Shown here: piece by piece, positions 14,975 through 20,975 of the stretch | How the letters are laid out: each line of letters opens with the position of its first letter | How positions within the stretch are numbered: position 1 is the stretch's first letter | From: Halieaceae bacterium UBA5085 | GTDB taxonomy: Bacteria > Pseudomonadota > Gammaproteobacteria > Pseudomonadales > Halieaceae | Length of the DNA stretch: 20,975 bases | Direction: 5' to 3' | NCBI GenBank assembly: GCA_002414665.1 | Contig: DIAF01000032.1 | Coordinates: forward strand, 44,569-65,543 | Notes under the pieces: generated by a model | Told to the model about the DNA's origin: nothing | Seen by the model: only the letters and a program-made list of their open reading frames with translations | Database searches by the model: none | Program-made: the position numbers and the translations under genes

Positions 14975-15011
14975 CCTGTCTGTAAATCTGCACGGACAGG
15001 CTCTTTTTATT
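14975..15011 (+). terminator. Intrinsic terminator between truB and rpsO
   Basis: CCTGTCTGT (14975-14983) pairs with ACGGACAGG (14992-15000) to give a 9-bp stem with one G-U pair and an 8-nt loop, followed by CTCTTTTTATT. It starts 6 nt after the truB stop and would end or reduce the long upstream transcript, leaving rpsO to a promoter nearby or to read-through. Confidence 0.7.
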
Positions 15012-15015
15012 GATC

Positions 15016-15043
15016 TCCACCGGGCTGTGTAAAAGCGGGTGGA
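15016..15043 (+). promoter_or_regulatory. Hairpin in the rpsO leader, possible S15 autoregulatory element
   Basis: TCCACC (15016-15021) can pair with GGTGGA (15038-15043), with an inner GCT/AGC (15024-15026 with 15034-15036). It ends about 16 nt before the ribosome-binding region. S15 represses its own translation in several bacteria by binding leader RNA structures, so this is a plausible target. The assignment is inference. Confidence 0.4.
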
Positions 15044-15072
15044 ACACGCAGATTACTTGAGAGGAAAAAGAC

Positions 15073-15342
15073 ATGGCTTTAGAAGCTGCAAAAAAGGCAG
15101 AAATCGTTAAAGAGTACCAGACCAGCGAGAGTGATACCGGATCGCCCGAAGTTCAGGTCGCGTTGCTGACAGCAAACATTATCCAGCTGCAGGACCACTT
15201 CCAGGCGCACAAACACGATCACCACTCACGCCGCGGCCTGATCCGCATGGTAAACCAGCGTCGCAAGCTGCTGGATTACCTGAAGCGCAAGGATGTGACG
15301 CGCTATGCCGAGCTGATCAAGCGACTGGGTCTGCGTCGATAA
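15073..15342 (+). CDS. rpsO: 30S ribosomal protein S15
   Basis: The 89-residue protein has the standard bacterial S15 length and sequence, with VKEYQTSESDTGSPEVQVAL near residue 14, the conserved HKHDHHSRRGLIRMVNQRR segment (residues 41-59) and the ending RYAELIKRLGLRR. S15 binds 16S rRNA at a three-way junction early in assembly of the central domain. GAGAGGA at 15059-15065 gives a good ribosome-binding site. It sits between an upstream terminator and pnp, the common gammaproteobacterial rpsO-pnp order. Confidence 0.98.
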   Translation: MALEAAKKAEIVKEYQTSESDTGSPEVQVALLTANIIQLQDHFQAHKHDHHSRRGLIRMVNQRRKLLDYLKRKDVTRYAELIKRLGLRR

Positions 15343-15354
15343 GCGGTACCACAT

Positions 15355-15375
15355 ACCGGGGCCCTGTGCCCCGGT
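15355..15375 (+). other. Strong hairpin between rpsO and pnp
   Basis: ACCGGGGC (15355-15362) and GCCCCGGT (15368-15375) form a perfect 8-bp stem with loop CCTGT. TGTCATATT follows and is not a proper U-tract. The structure may end or stabilise the rpsO message, or mark a processing site ahead of pnp. In E. coli this gap carries an attenuator and RNase III sites used for PNPase autoregulation. Confidence 0.55.
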
Positions 15376-15402
15376 TGTCATATTCAGCATTGGAGAAATA
15401 AT

Positions 15403-17532
15403 GTGAATCCAGTTAGAAAGACCTTCCAGTACGGTGGCCAGACAGTCACCCTGGAAACGGGTCGTATTGCCAGGCAGGCAACCGGCGCGGTTCTGGTTAC
15501 CGTCGAAAACACCTCGGTTCTGGTTACGGTTGTGGCGGAAAAGAGCGCCAAGCCGGGCCAGCCCTTCTTCCCCCTTGCCGTCCACTACACGGAAAAAGCT
15601 TACGCGGTTGGCAAGATTCCCGGCGGCTTTTTCAAGCGCGAAGCGCGCCCCAGCGAAAAGGAAACCCTCACCTCGCGGCTCATCGACCGGCCCATCCGGC
15701 CGCTGTTTCCCGATGGCTTCATGAATGAAGTGCAGGTGATCTGTACGGTGATGTCTGCAGACAAGCACATCGATCCTGATATTCCGGCGATGATCGGCAC
15801 GTCCGCGGCGCTGGCTATTTCCGGCTGCCCGTTCAATGGCCCGATTGGCGGCGCGCGCGTCGGCTTCAACGAGAGCACCGGCTACATGCTCAACCCGACC
15901 TACGATCAGCTGAAGGACAGCAAGCTGGACATGGTTGTGGCAGGTACCGAGCATGCGGTACTGATGGTCGAGTCCGAAGCGAAGGAACTGTCAGAAGACC
16001 AGATGCTGGGCGCTGTACTGTTTGCCCACCAGGAAATGCAGGTGGTGATTCAGGCCATTCGCGACCTGGCTGCCGAAGCCGGCAAGCCGCGCTGGGACTG
16101 GCAGCCGCCGGCGGTGAATGAAGAGCTCACCGCTGCCGTTGAGGCGCAGGTCAAGGCAGAGCTGGGCGAAGCCTACCGCATCACCGAAAAAGCGCTGCGT
16201 TACGAGCGCGTTGCCGAGGTGCGCAAGGCCTGTGTGGCGGCCCTGGCCGTCGAAGGTGGACCTTCCGAGGATGAAATCAAGGACGTCTTCAAGTCGGTCG
16301 AGAAGAATCTGGTGCGCAAGCGTATCCTCGCCGGTGAGCCGCGTATTGACGGTCGCGATACGCGCACCGTGCGGGCCATTGCCTGCGAAACCGATATCCT
16401 GCCCAAAGTGCACGGCTCTGCGCTGTTCACTCGCGGTGAGACCCAGGCTATCGGCGCGGTTACCCTGGGCTCGACCCGGGATTCCCAGATCATCGATGCC
16501 CTGGAAGGCGAGCGCCGCGATCCGTTCATGCTGCACTATAACTTCCCTCCCTACTCCGTAGGCGAAGCGGGCCGCGTGGGCTTCACCAGCCGTCGCGAAA
16601 TCGGTCACGGACGCCTGGCGCGCCGCGGCCTGGCCGCTGTGCTGCCGAACAGCGAGGACTTCCCCTACACCATCCGTGTGGTGTCGGAGATTACTGAATC
16701 CAACGGGTCCAGCTCCATGGCCTCGGTCTGCGTTGGCTCCATGGCCATGATGGCAGCAGGTGTGCCGCTGAGTGCGCCGGTGGCCGGCATCGCGATGGGT
16801 CTGGTCAAGGACGGCAACCAGTTTGCGGTGCTTACCGATATCCTGGGTGACGAAGATCACCTGGGTGACATGGATTTCAAGGTTGCCGGTACGGCAGCGG
16901 GTATTACTGCCCTGCAAATGGATATCAAGATCGAAGGTATCAATGAGCAGATCATGGAGATTGCCCTGCAACAGGCGCAACAGGCCCGTCTGCATATCCT
17001 CGGCCAGATGAACGCTGTGCTTGCCGAGCCGCGTCAGGTGCTCTCGGACAACGCGCCGAGCATGCTCACCCTGAAAGTCGATTCCGACAAGATCCGCGAT
17101 ATCATCGGCAAGGGTGGCGCGACCATTCGTGCCATCACCGAGGCCTCGGGTGCCACCGTGGATATCGACGATGACGGCACCGTTCGCGTCTTCGGCCAGG
17201 ACAAGGCGGCCCGCGACAAGGCGGTGACCATGATTGAAGAGATCACGGCCGAAGCCGAAGTGGGTGCAGTCTACAAGGGAACCGTCGCGCGCATCGTTGA
17301 TTTCGGTGCGTTCGTCAACATCCTGCCGGGCAAGGACGGTCTGGTACACATCTCGCAGATTGCCCACCAGCGTGTCGAGAACGTGTCCGACTACCTGAAG
17401 GAAGGCCAGGAAGTGGAAGTGAAGGTGCTGGACGTAGATCAGCGCGGCCGTATCAAGCTGTCCATCAAGGAACTGCTTGAAGACGAGGCCGGCTCTGATG
17501 CTGAAAGTGGCGCGTCCTCCGACGAGGGCTGA
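15403..17532 (+). CDS. pnp: Polyribonucleotide nucleotidyltransferase (PNPase)
   Basis: The 709-residue enzyme degrades RNA 3' to 5' by phosphorolysis and is a core part of the RNA degradosome. Two RNase PH domains (about 1-215 and 315-545) flank a helical domain. The metal-binding aspartates are in the segment DILGDEDHLGDMDF at D485 and D491, matching D486 and D492 of E. coli. A KH domain with GKGG at 569-572 and an S1 domain (about 622-690, GTVARIVDFGAFVNILPGKD) follow, and the tail is acidic and serine-rich. The start is GTG at 15403 with GGAG at 15392-15395. An ATG at 15401 is out of frame and is followed at once by TGA. Confidence 0.98.
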   Translation: MNPVRKTFQYGGQTVTLETGRIARQATGAVLVTVENTSVLVTVVAEKSAKPGQPFFPLAVHYTEKAYAVGKIPGGFFKREARPSEKETLTSRLIDRPIRPLFPDGFMNEVQVICTVMSADKHIDPDIPAMIGTSAALAISGCPFNGPIGGARVGFNESTGYMLNPTYDQLKDSKLDMVVAGTEHAVLMVESEAKELSEDQMLGAVLFAHQEMQVVIQAIRDLAAEAGKPRWDWQPPAVNEELTAAVEAQVKAELGEAYRITEKALRYERVAEVRKACVAALAVEGGPSEDEIKDVFKSVEKNLVRKRILAGEPRIDGRDTRTVRAIACETDILPKVHGSALFTRGETQAIGAVTLGSTRDSQIIDALEGERRDPFMLHYNFPPYSVGEAGRVGFTSRREIGHGRLARRGLAAVLPNSEDFPYTIRVVSEITESNGSSSMASVCVGSMAMMAAGVPLSAPVAGIAMGLVKDGNQFAVLTDILGDEDHLGDMDFKVAGTAAGITALQMDIKIEGINEQIMEIALQQAQQARLHILGQMNAVLAEPRQVLSDNAPSMLTLKVDSDKIRDIIGKGGATIRAITEASGATVDIDDDGTVRVFGQDKAARDKAVTMIEEITAEAEVGAVYKGTVARIVDFGAFVNILPGKDGLVHISQIAHQRVENVSDYLKEGQEVEVKVLDVDQRGRIKLSIKELLEDEAGSDAESGASSDEG

Positions 17533-17548
17533 CCCGCATCACCCGGAC

Positions 17549-17572
17549 AAGGGCGCTTCGGCGCCCTTTTTT
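17549..17572 (+). terminator. Strong intrinsic terminator after pnp
   Basis: AAGGGCGC (17549-17556), tetraloop TTCG, GCGCCC and six T (17561-17572). The UUCG loop closed by C-G is exceptionally stable. It begins 16 nt after the pnp stop and closes the housekeeping cluster. On the other strand the T-run is only two bases, so it mainly serves the plus strand. Confidence 0.93.
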
Positions 17573-17615
17573 GTGCCGAATATTTACCGCCGCGGCTTCT
17601 TTGCCCGCCCCAGGC

Positions 17616-18998
17616 CTACCAGAGGCTCGCGACTGCCATGCAGCTGAGCACTGCCATCACCGGTATTACGACCGTCACGACACCCATGTCGCGGTAGGCC
17701 TCGCGGTGGGTCAACCCGGTGATGGTGAGCGTGGCGACCACGGCGCCCGAGTGGGGCAGGGAGTCGAAGCCGCCGGCGGCGATTGTGGCCAGGCGGTGCA
17801 GGGTCGCCGGCTCAATGCCCATGCTCAGGTAGCCCTCCGCCATGGTGGACATGAAGATCTGCAGGCCGCCCGAGGCAGACCCCGTGATGGCTGAAATCAC
17901 GCTGATGGAGGTGAACATGGACAGCAGCGGCGGCAGGCCGGAGTCCAGCATGATACCGGTGAACTGGGCAAAGCCCCGGGTTTGCGTGACCACGCCGGCG
18001 AAACCGATCACGGCGGCCGTGTTGATCAGCGGGATGATGGAATCCTGTGTGCCCTCGCCGATGCTGAGCAGGGCGTGGCGGCGCACCGCCGGGAACATGA
18101 GTACGGTCAGCAGGGTGCCGGCAAACAGCGCCAGGCTGGGCCAGATCACGGGTTGTGCATTGGCGAAAGCCAGGAGCGTGTAGGCGGTGCTGCCGTCTTC
18201 CCCCAGGATTGCGGTAAACACTCGTGGCAGCAGGATCGCGCCCAACACCAGAACCGGTGGTAGCAGTGCCAGTGCCCAGTGCGGGTAGCTCGCTTCGCCG
18301 GGGTCCTCGGCGATGTGCCGGTCCCGGGGCCCGGCGACAAAGCCCTCGCCATTCGCGGCGGCCCGCAGGCGCTGGCTTTCCAGGTACCACATGCCCAGGC
18401 CGAACATCATGACGCTGGCCAGGAGACCCAGCCAGCCGCCGGCGAACAGGTCGGTGCCCAATGCAACAGAGGAGATGACGTTGTGAATGGATGGAGTGCC
18501 GGGCAGTGCGGTCAGTGTGAAGGTGCCCGCGCCGAGTGCGAGGGCGGCACAGAACAGTCTCTTGGGAATATTGGCCTGCTGCAGCAGTTTGATGCCCAGT
18601 GGATACATGGCGAAAATCACGACAAACACCACCACGCCACCGTAGGTGAGCAGTGCCGTTGACAGCACCGTAATCCACAGTGCACGGTTTGGCCCCAGTT
18701 TGCGAACCATGGCGAGAGCGATACTGGACGCTGCGTGACTGTCTCCCATGACCCTACCAAACATGGCGCCGGCAGCGAACAGCAGGAAAAACCTGCCGGC
18801 AAAGGTGAACGCGCCCAGTGGACCGAAGGCGAAGTATTCTCCCAGGCCCGCCGCCAGCGGCAGGCCATTGCTGACAATCACGACGCCCGCGCTGAGCAAT
18901 GCGGCGAACACGATATTGATGCCGCGCAGGGCGAGCCAGATGAGCAGTGAGAGAGCGGCGAGGAGCCCGGCATAGCCGAGAACTGCGCTGAGAGTCAT
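17616..18998 (-). CDS. GntP-family permease
   Basis: The 460-residue integral membrane protein is hydrophobic throughout with about 12-14 predicted transmembrane segments. The family hallmark is GAGTFTLTALPGTPSIHNVI, followed by a second conserved block, with INTAAVIGFAGVVTQTRGF and SAITGSASGGLQIFMSTM in the C-terminal half. The GntP family of proton symporters takes up gluconate and related hydroxy acids, and some members take up 3-hydroxybutyrate or other carboxylates. The substrate here cannot be named. A hydrophilic loop (residues about 208-235) divides the two halves. The ATG at 18998 has only a weak GGGAC-type ribosome-binding site. The gene follows panC after 92 bp, and a TATACT hexamer in between suggests its own promoter. 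Pantothenate-pathway involvement is unproven. Confidence 0.85.
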   Translation of the reverse strand: MTLSAVLGYAGLLAALSLLIWLALRGINIVFAALLSAGVVIVSNGLPLAAGLGEYFAFGPLGAFTFAGRFFLLFAAGAMFGRVMGDSHAASSIALAMVRKLGPNRALWITVLSTALLTYGGVVVFVVIFAMYPLGIKLLQQANIPKRLFCAALALGAGTFTLTALPGTPSIHNVISSVALGTDLFAGGWLGLLASVMMFGLGMWYLESQRLRAAANGEGFVAGPRDRHIAEDPGEASYPHWALALLPPVLVLGAILLPRVFTAILGEDGSTAYTLLAFANAQPVIWPSLALFAGTLLTVLMFPAVRRHALLSIGEGTQDSIIPLINTAAVIGFAGVVTQTRGFAQFTGIMLDSGLPPLLSMFTSISVISAITGSASGGLQIFMSTMAEGYLSMGIEPATLHRLATIAAGGFDSLPHSGAVVATLTITGLTHREAYRDMGVVTVVIPVMAVLSCMAVASLW

Positions 18999-19032
18999 GC
19001 GAAAAGTCCCGTTTTATTGTTGTTCGGGTCGC

Positions 19033-19038
19033 AGTATA
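19033..19038 (-). promoter_or_regulatory. Candidate -10 hexamer for the GntP permease gene
   Basis: TATACT on the minus strand (19038-19033) is a 5 of 6 match, placed to give a leader of about 28 nt. No good -35 lies at 16-18 bp, so it would need an activator or read-through from panC may dominate. Confidence 0.3.
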
Positions 19039-19090
19039 GCCTTACCCCCTGGCTGCGCGGGAACGTCGGCGTCTGTGCCCCACGCGGGCT

Positions 19091-19975
19091 TCAGGGTGAG
19101 GCGAGCATGCCCCAGTCGGAAACGGGGTTCAGGGTGAGCCTGACGTTGTCGATCAGGCGTGTGGAACCCAGCCGCGCGGCCGCGAGAATGGCGATTTCTT
19201 CGGTATTTTCGTTTACCGCGCGCAGTGTGCGCGCATCGCGAATGGCGAAGTAATCCGGTTCGAACCCGGCCTGCAACAGTTGCATGCGGGCGTGGGATTC
19301 AAGCTGCAGGAAATTGTCGAAGCCGCAGGCAACCGCATCACGGCAGCTGACCAGTGTGGCGTGAATCAAAGGTGCCAGCTTGCGCTGTTCCTCAGACAGG
19401 TAGCCATTGCGCGAACTCTTCGCCAGGCCATCGGTGTCGCGCGCGGTGGCAACACCCTCAATCTGGATCGGCATGCACAGGTCTGCGACCATCTTGCGGA
19501 TGATGGTCAGTTGCTGGAAATCCTTCTCGCCGAACACCGCCACATCCGGCTGCACGATATTGAACAGCTTGCTGACCACGGTGGTAACGCCGGTAAAGTG
19601 CCCCGGCCGGCTGCTGCCGCACAGCGTTTCCGACAGATCCGGTACCTGCACCTGGGTTTGCAGTGCCATGCCCTCGGGATACATTTCCTCGACGTCGGGC
19701 AGAAACAGGTGCTGCACGCCCTCGCTGAACAGCTTTTCCTTGTCGGCAGCCAGCGTGCGCGGGTAAGCGTCAAGATCCTCATTGGGGCCAAACTGCAGTG
19801 GATTGACGAATATGCTGACCACAACGATATCGGCGAGGGCGCGAGCCCGGCGCACCAGCTCAAGGTGGCCCTCATGCAGGTTGCCCATGGTGGGCACGAA
19901 CGCAATGCGCTGGCCCTGTTGGCGGCAGCTCCGCAGGACGGATTGCAGCGGTGCTATGGCAGTGTACGTTCGCAT
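19091..19975 (-). CDS. panC: Pantothenate synthetase (pantoate-beta-alanine ligase)
   Basis: The 294-residue cytoplasmic enzyme condenses pantoate with beta-alanine using ATP via pantoyl-adenylate, the last step of pantothenate synthesis. It has the HIGH-like motif PTMGNLHEGH at residues 28-37 (H34, H37), SIFVNPLQFGPNEDLDAYPR near 66-85, FGEKDFQQL near 148, and the KMSKS-like KSSRNGYLS near 185. The ATG at 19975 gives the usual start MRTYTAI; the in-frame TTG at 20014 would add 13 unlike residues. The Shine-Dalgarno is a G-run about 12 nt upstream. panB lies upstream on the same strand with a 229-bp gap, longer than usual for this pair. Confidence 0.96.
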   Translation of the reverse strand: MRTYTAIAPLQSVLRSCRQQGQRIAFVPTMGNLHEGHLELVRRARALADIVVVSIFVNPLQFGPNEDLDAYPRTLAADKEKLFSEGVQHLFLPDVEEMYPEGMALQTQVQVPDLSETLCGSSRPGHFTGVTTVVSKLFNIVQPDVAVFGEKDFQQLTIIRKMVADLCMPIQIEGVATARDTDGLAKSSRNGYLSEEQRKLAPLIHATLVSCRDAVACGFDNFLQLESHARMQLLQAGFEPDYFAIRDARTLRAVNENTEEIAILAAARLGSTRLIDNVRLTLNPVSDWGMLASP

Positions 19976-20074
19976 ATCTACATAACCCCCGAAACACGGT
20001 AAAGGGTGACGCAAGACCGGAACTAGCTGGTCGTTATGGGCCGCAGACGGTTATCCATCGGCGAGCGGACGGGC

Positions 20075-20103
20075 AGTATGCCCCAAGCGCTCACACCCGG
20101 CAA
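20075..20103 (-). promoter_or_regulatory. Candidate promoter of panC
   Basis: On the minus strand TTGCCG (20103-20098) and CATACT (20080-20075) are each 4 of 6 matches with a 17-bp spacer. The predicted start near 20068 gives a leader of about 93 nt. An imperfect inverted repeat, GACC at 20015-20018 against GGTC at 20029-20032, lies within that leader. Confidence 0.4.
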
Positions 20104-20133
20104 TGGATCGAAATCAAAAGTCTGGACGATTTT

Positions 20134-20178
20134 GTTACCTGAGGAAGCAGGCTGCGGCGAGGGTAACATCGCTGTTAC
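20134..20178. repeat. Cluster of GTTAC/GTAAC inverted repeats between panB and panC
   Basis: GTTACC (20134-20139) pairs with GGTAAC (20162-20167), and GTAACA (20163-20168) pairs with TGTTAC (20173-20178) across a 4-nt loop. The two pairings share one arm and exclude each other. No T-run follows on the minus strand, so this is not a simple terminator for panB. It may be an operator, a 3' end structure or a switch. Confidence 0.45.
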
Positions 20179-20204
20179 ACAGGCTTGTGGTGGCGTGGAA
20201 TGGC

Positions 20205-20975
20205 TCAGCTGTAGCTGTGTTCTTCACGCGGGTAAGCGCCGGACTTGACGGCCTGCACAAAGGCCGCGAGGGCTTCCTGTATGCTGTTGCTGCCGGCCAT
20301 GAAGTTCTGCACGAAGCGCGCGCTGTGGCTGGAAAGCCCGAGCATATCGTGCATGACCAACACCTGCGCGTCCGTGCCTGCGCCGGCCCCGATACCGATG
20401 ACCGGGATATCCAGCTTGTCGCTGATGTCCGTGGCCAGATGAGATGGTACGCACTCCAGTACCAGCAGGCTGGCGCCCGCGTCCTGGATTTCCACTGCAT
20501 CGGCGAGAATGGACTTGGCTTCCTTGGGGGTGCGCCCCTGTACGCGGAAGCCGCCCAGCGCATTGACCGACTGCGGCGTCAGTCCCAGGTGTGCACAGAC
20601 CGGTATGCCGCGTTCCACCAGCATGGAAATGGTGTCTGAAAGCCAGGTGCCGCCCTCCAGCTTCACCATCTGCGCGCCGGCCTGCATCAGCCGGGTGGCG
20701 TTGGCCATTGCCTGTTCGGGCGTGCTGTAGCTCATGAAGGGCATGTCTGCGATCACCAGCGACTCCGGCGCACCGCGCACCACACATTCCGTGTGGTAGA
20801 CCATATGATCCACCGATACCGGAATGGTGCTGTCGTGGCCCTGCAGCACCATGCCCAGCGAATCGCCCACCAGAATGGTTTCAGCGCCCGCCTCGGATAC
20901 CAGTCGGGAGAAGGTGGCATCGTACGCAGTGATGCACACAAACTTTTCCCCGGCGGCCTTCATTTTGTCGAGGGT
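20205..20975 (-). CDS. panB: Ketopantoate hydroxymethyltransferase, 5' end beyond window
   Basis: About 257 codons are visible and the frame stays open to the right edge. The codons before the internal ATG at 20963 read TLDK, as expected a few residues inside the usual start, so the true start lies just outside the window. The enzyme transfers a hydroxymethyl group from methylenetetrahydrofolate to 2-oxoisovalerate, the first committed step of pantothenate synthesis. Motifs are VGDSLGMVLQGHDSTIPV with the metal-binding aspartate, LVIADMPFMSYSTPEQA with the second, MVKLEGG, CAHLGLTPQSVNALGGFRVQ, and LLVLECVPSHLA with the catalytic-site glutamate. The ending YPREEHSYS matches the family. It is upstream of panC on the same strand. 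Confidence 0.96.
   Translation of the reverse strand, partial: TLDKMKAAGEKFVCITAYDATFSRLVSEAGAETILVGDSLGMVLQGHDSTIPVSVDHMVYHTECVVRGAPESLVIADMPFMSYSTPEQAMANATRLMQAGAQMVKLEGGTWLSDTISMLVERGIPVCAHLGLTPQSVNALGGFRVQGRTPKEAKSILADAVEIQDAGASLLVLECVPSHLATDISDKLDIPVIGIGAGAGTDAQVLVMHDMLGLSSHSARFVQNFMAGSNSIQEALAAFVQAVKSGAYPREEHSYS

Noticed and set aside
15991..17367. Long minus-strand open frame (458 codons) opposite pnp
   Set aside because: Antisense shadow of a highly conserved enzyme; His/Gly-rich composition typical of such shadows.

Overview
The window looks like a chromosome segment of a GC-rich gammaproteobacterium. The evidence is the conserved run initiator tRNA-rimP-nusA-infB-rbfA-truB-rpsO-pnp, the family flavour of every protein in it, and a panB-panC pair. 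The mix of aromatic or lipid-type catabolic genes, a sulfotransferase-family protein and a DUF3604 protein fits marine lineages such as Halieaceae/Cellvibrionales. That placement is inference from recalled gene content, not from a database search.

Layout. (1) 1-1711, minus: 5' part of a secreted DUF3604/PHP-like protein that runs off the left edge. (2) 1712-1932: divergent intergenic region holding a 16-bp perfect palindrome that overlaps the -35 box of a good sigma-70 promoter. (3) 1933-4565, plus: tight operon hppD (4-hydroxyphenylpyruvate dioxygenase), a small VOC metalloprotein, and a fumarylacetoacetase-type hydrolase. (4) 4710-6630, plus: luciferase-like (LLM) oxidoreductase and a zinc-type alcohol dehydrogenase without the structural-zinc cysteines. 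(5) 6627-7880, minus: a sulfotransferase-family protein whose stop codon overlaps that of the dehydrogenase. (6) 8050-8526, plus: a second, divergent VOC protein. (7) 8585-17572, plus: the housekeeping transcription/translation/RNA-decay cluster. It begins at a near-consensus promoter, passes through an initiator tRNA and an internal intrinsic terminator, and ends at a strong terminator after pnp. (8) 17616-20975, minus: panB (cut by the right edge), panC and a GntP-family permease, convergent with pnp.

How the genes work together. HppD and the FAH-type hydrolase are the second and last enzymes of tyrosine/phenylalanine degradation through homogentisate. The two steps between them (homogentisate dioxygenase, maleylacetoacetate isomerase) are not recognisable in the window, and an uncharacterised VOC protein sits in their place in the operon. 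The tRNA-to-pnp block supplies the initiator tRNA, 30S maturation (RimP, RbfA), elongation/termination control (NusA), initiation (IF2), tRNA psi55 (TruB), ribosomal protein S15 and PNPase. PanB and PanC make pantothenate for coenzyme A.

I found no CRISPR array, insertion sequence, phage gene, rRNA or defence system. No stretch over 300 bases lacks a gene. The points most worth following are the palindromic operator at the hppD promoter, the VOC protein in the hppD operon, the unusual 1-72 pair of the initiator tRNA, and the RNA structures in the tRNA, rpsO and pnp leaders.
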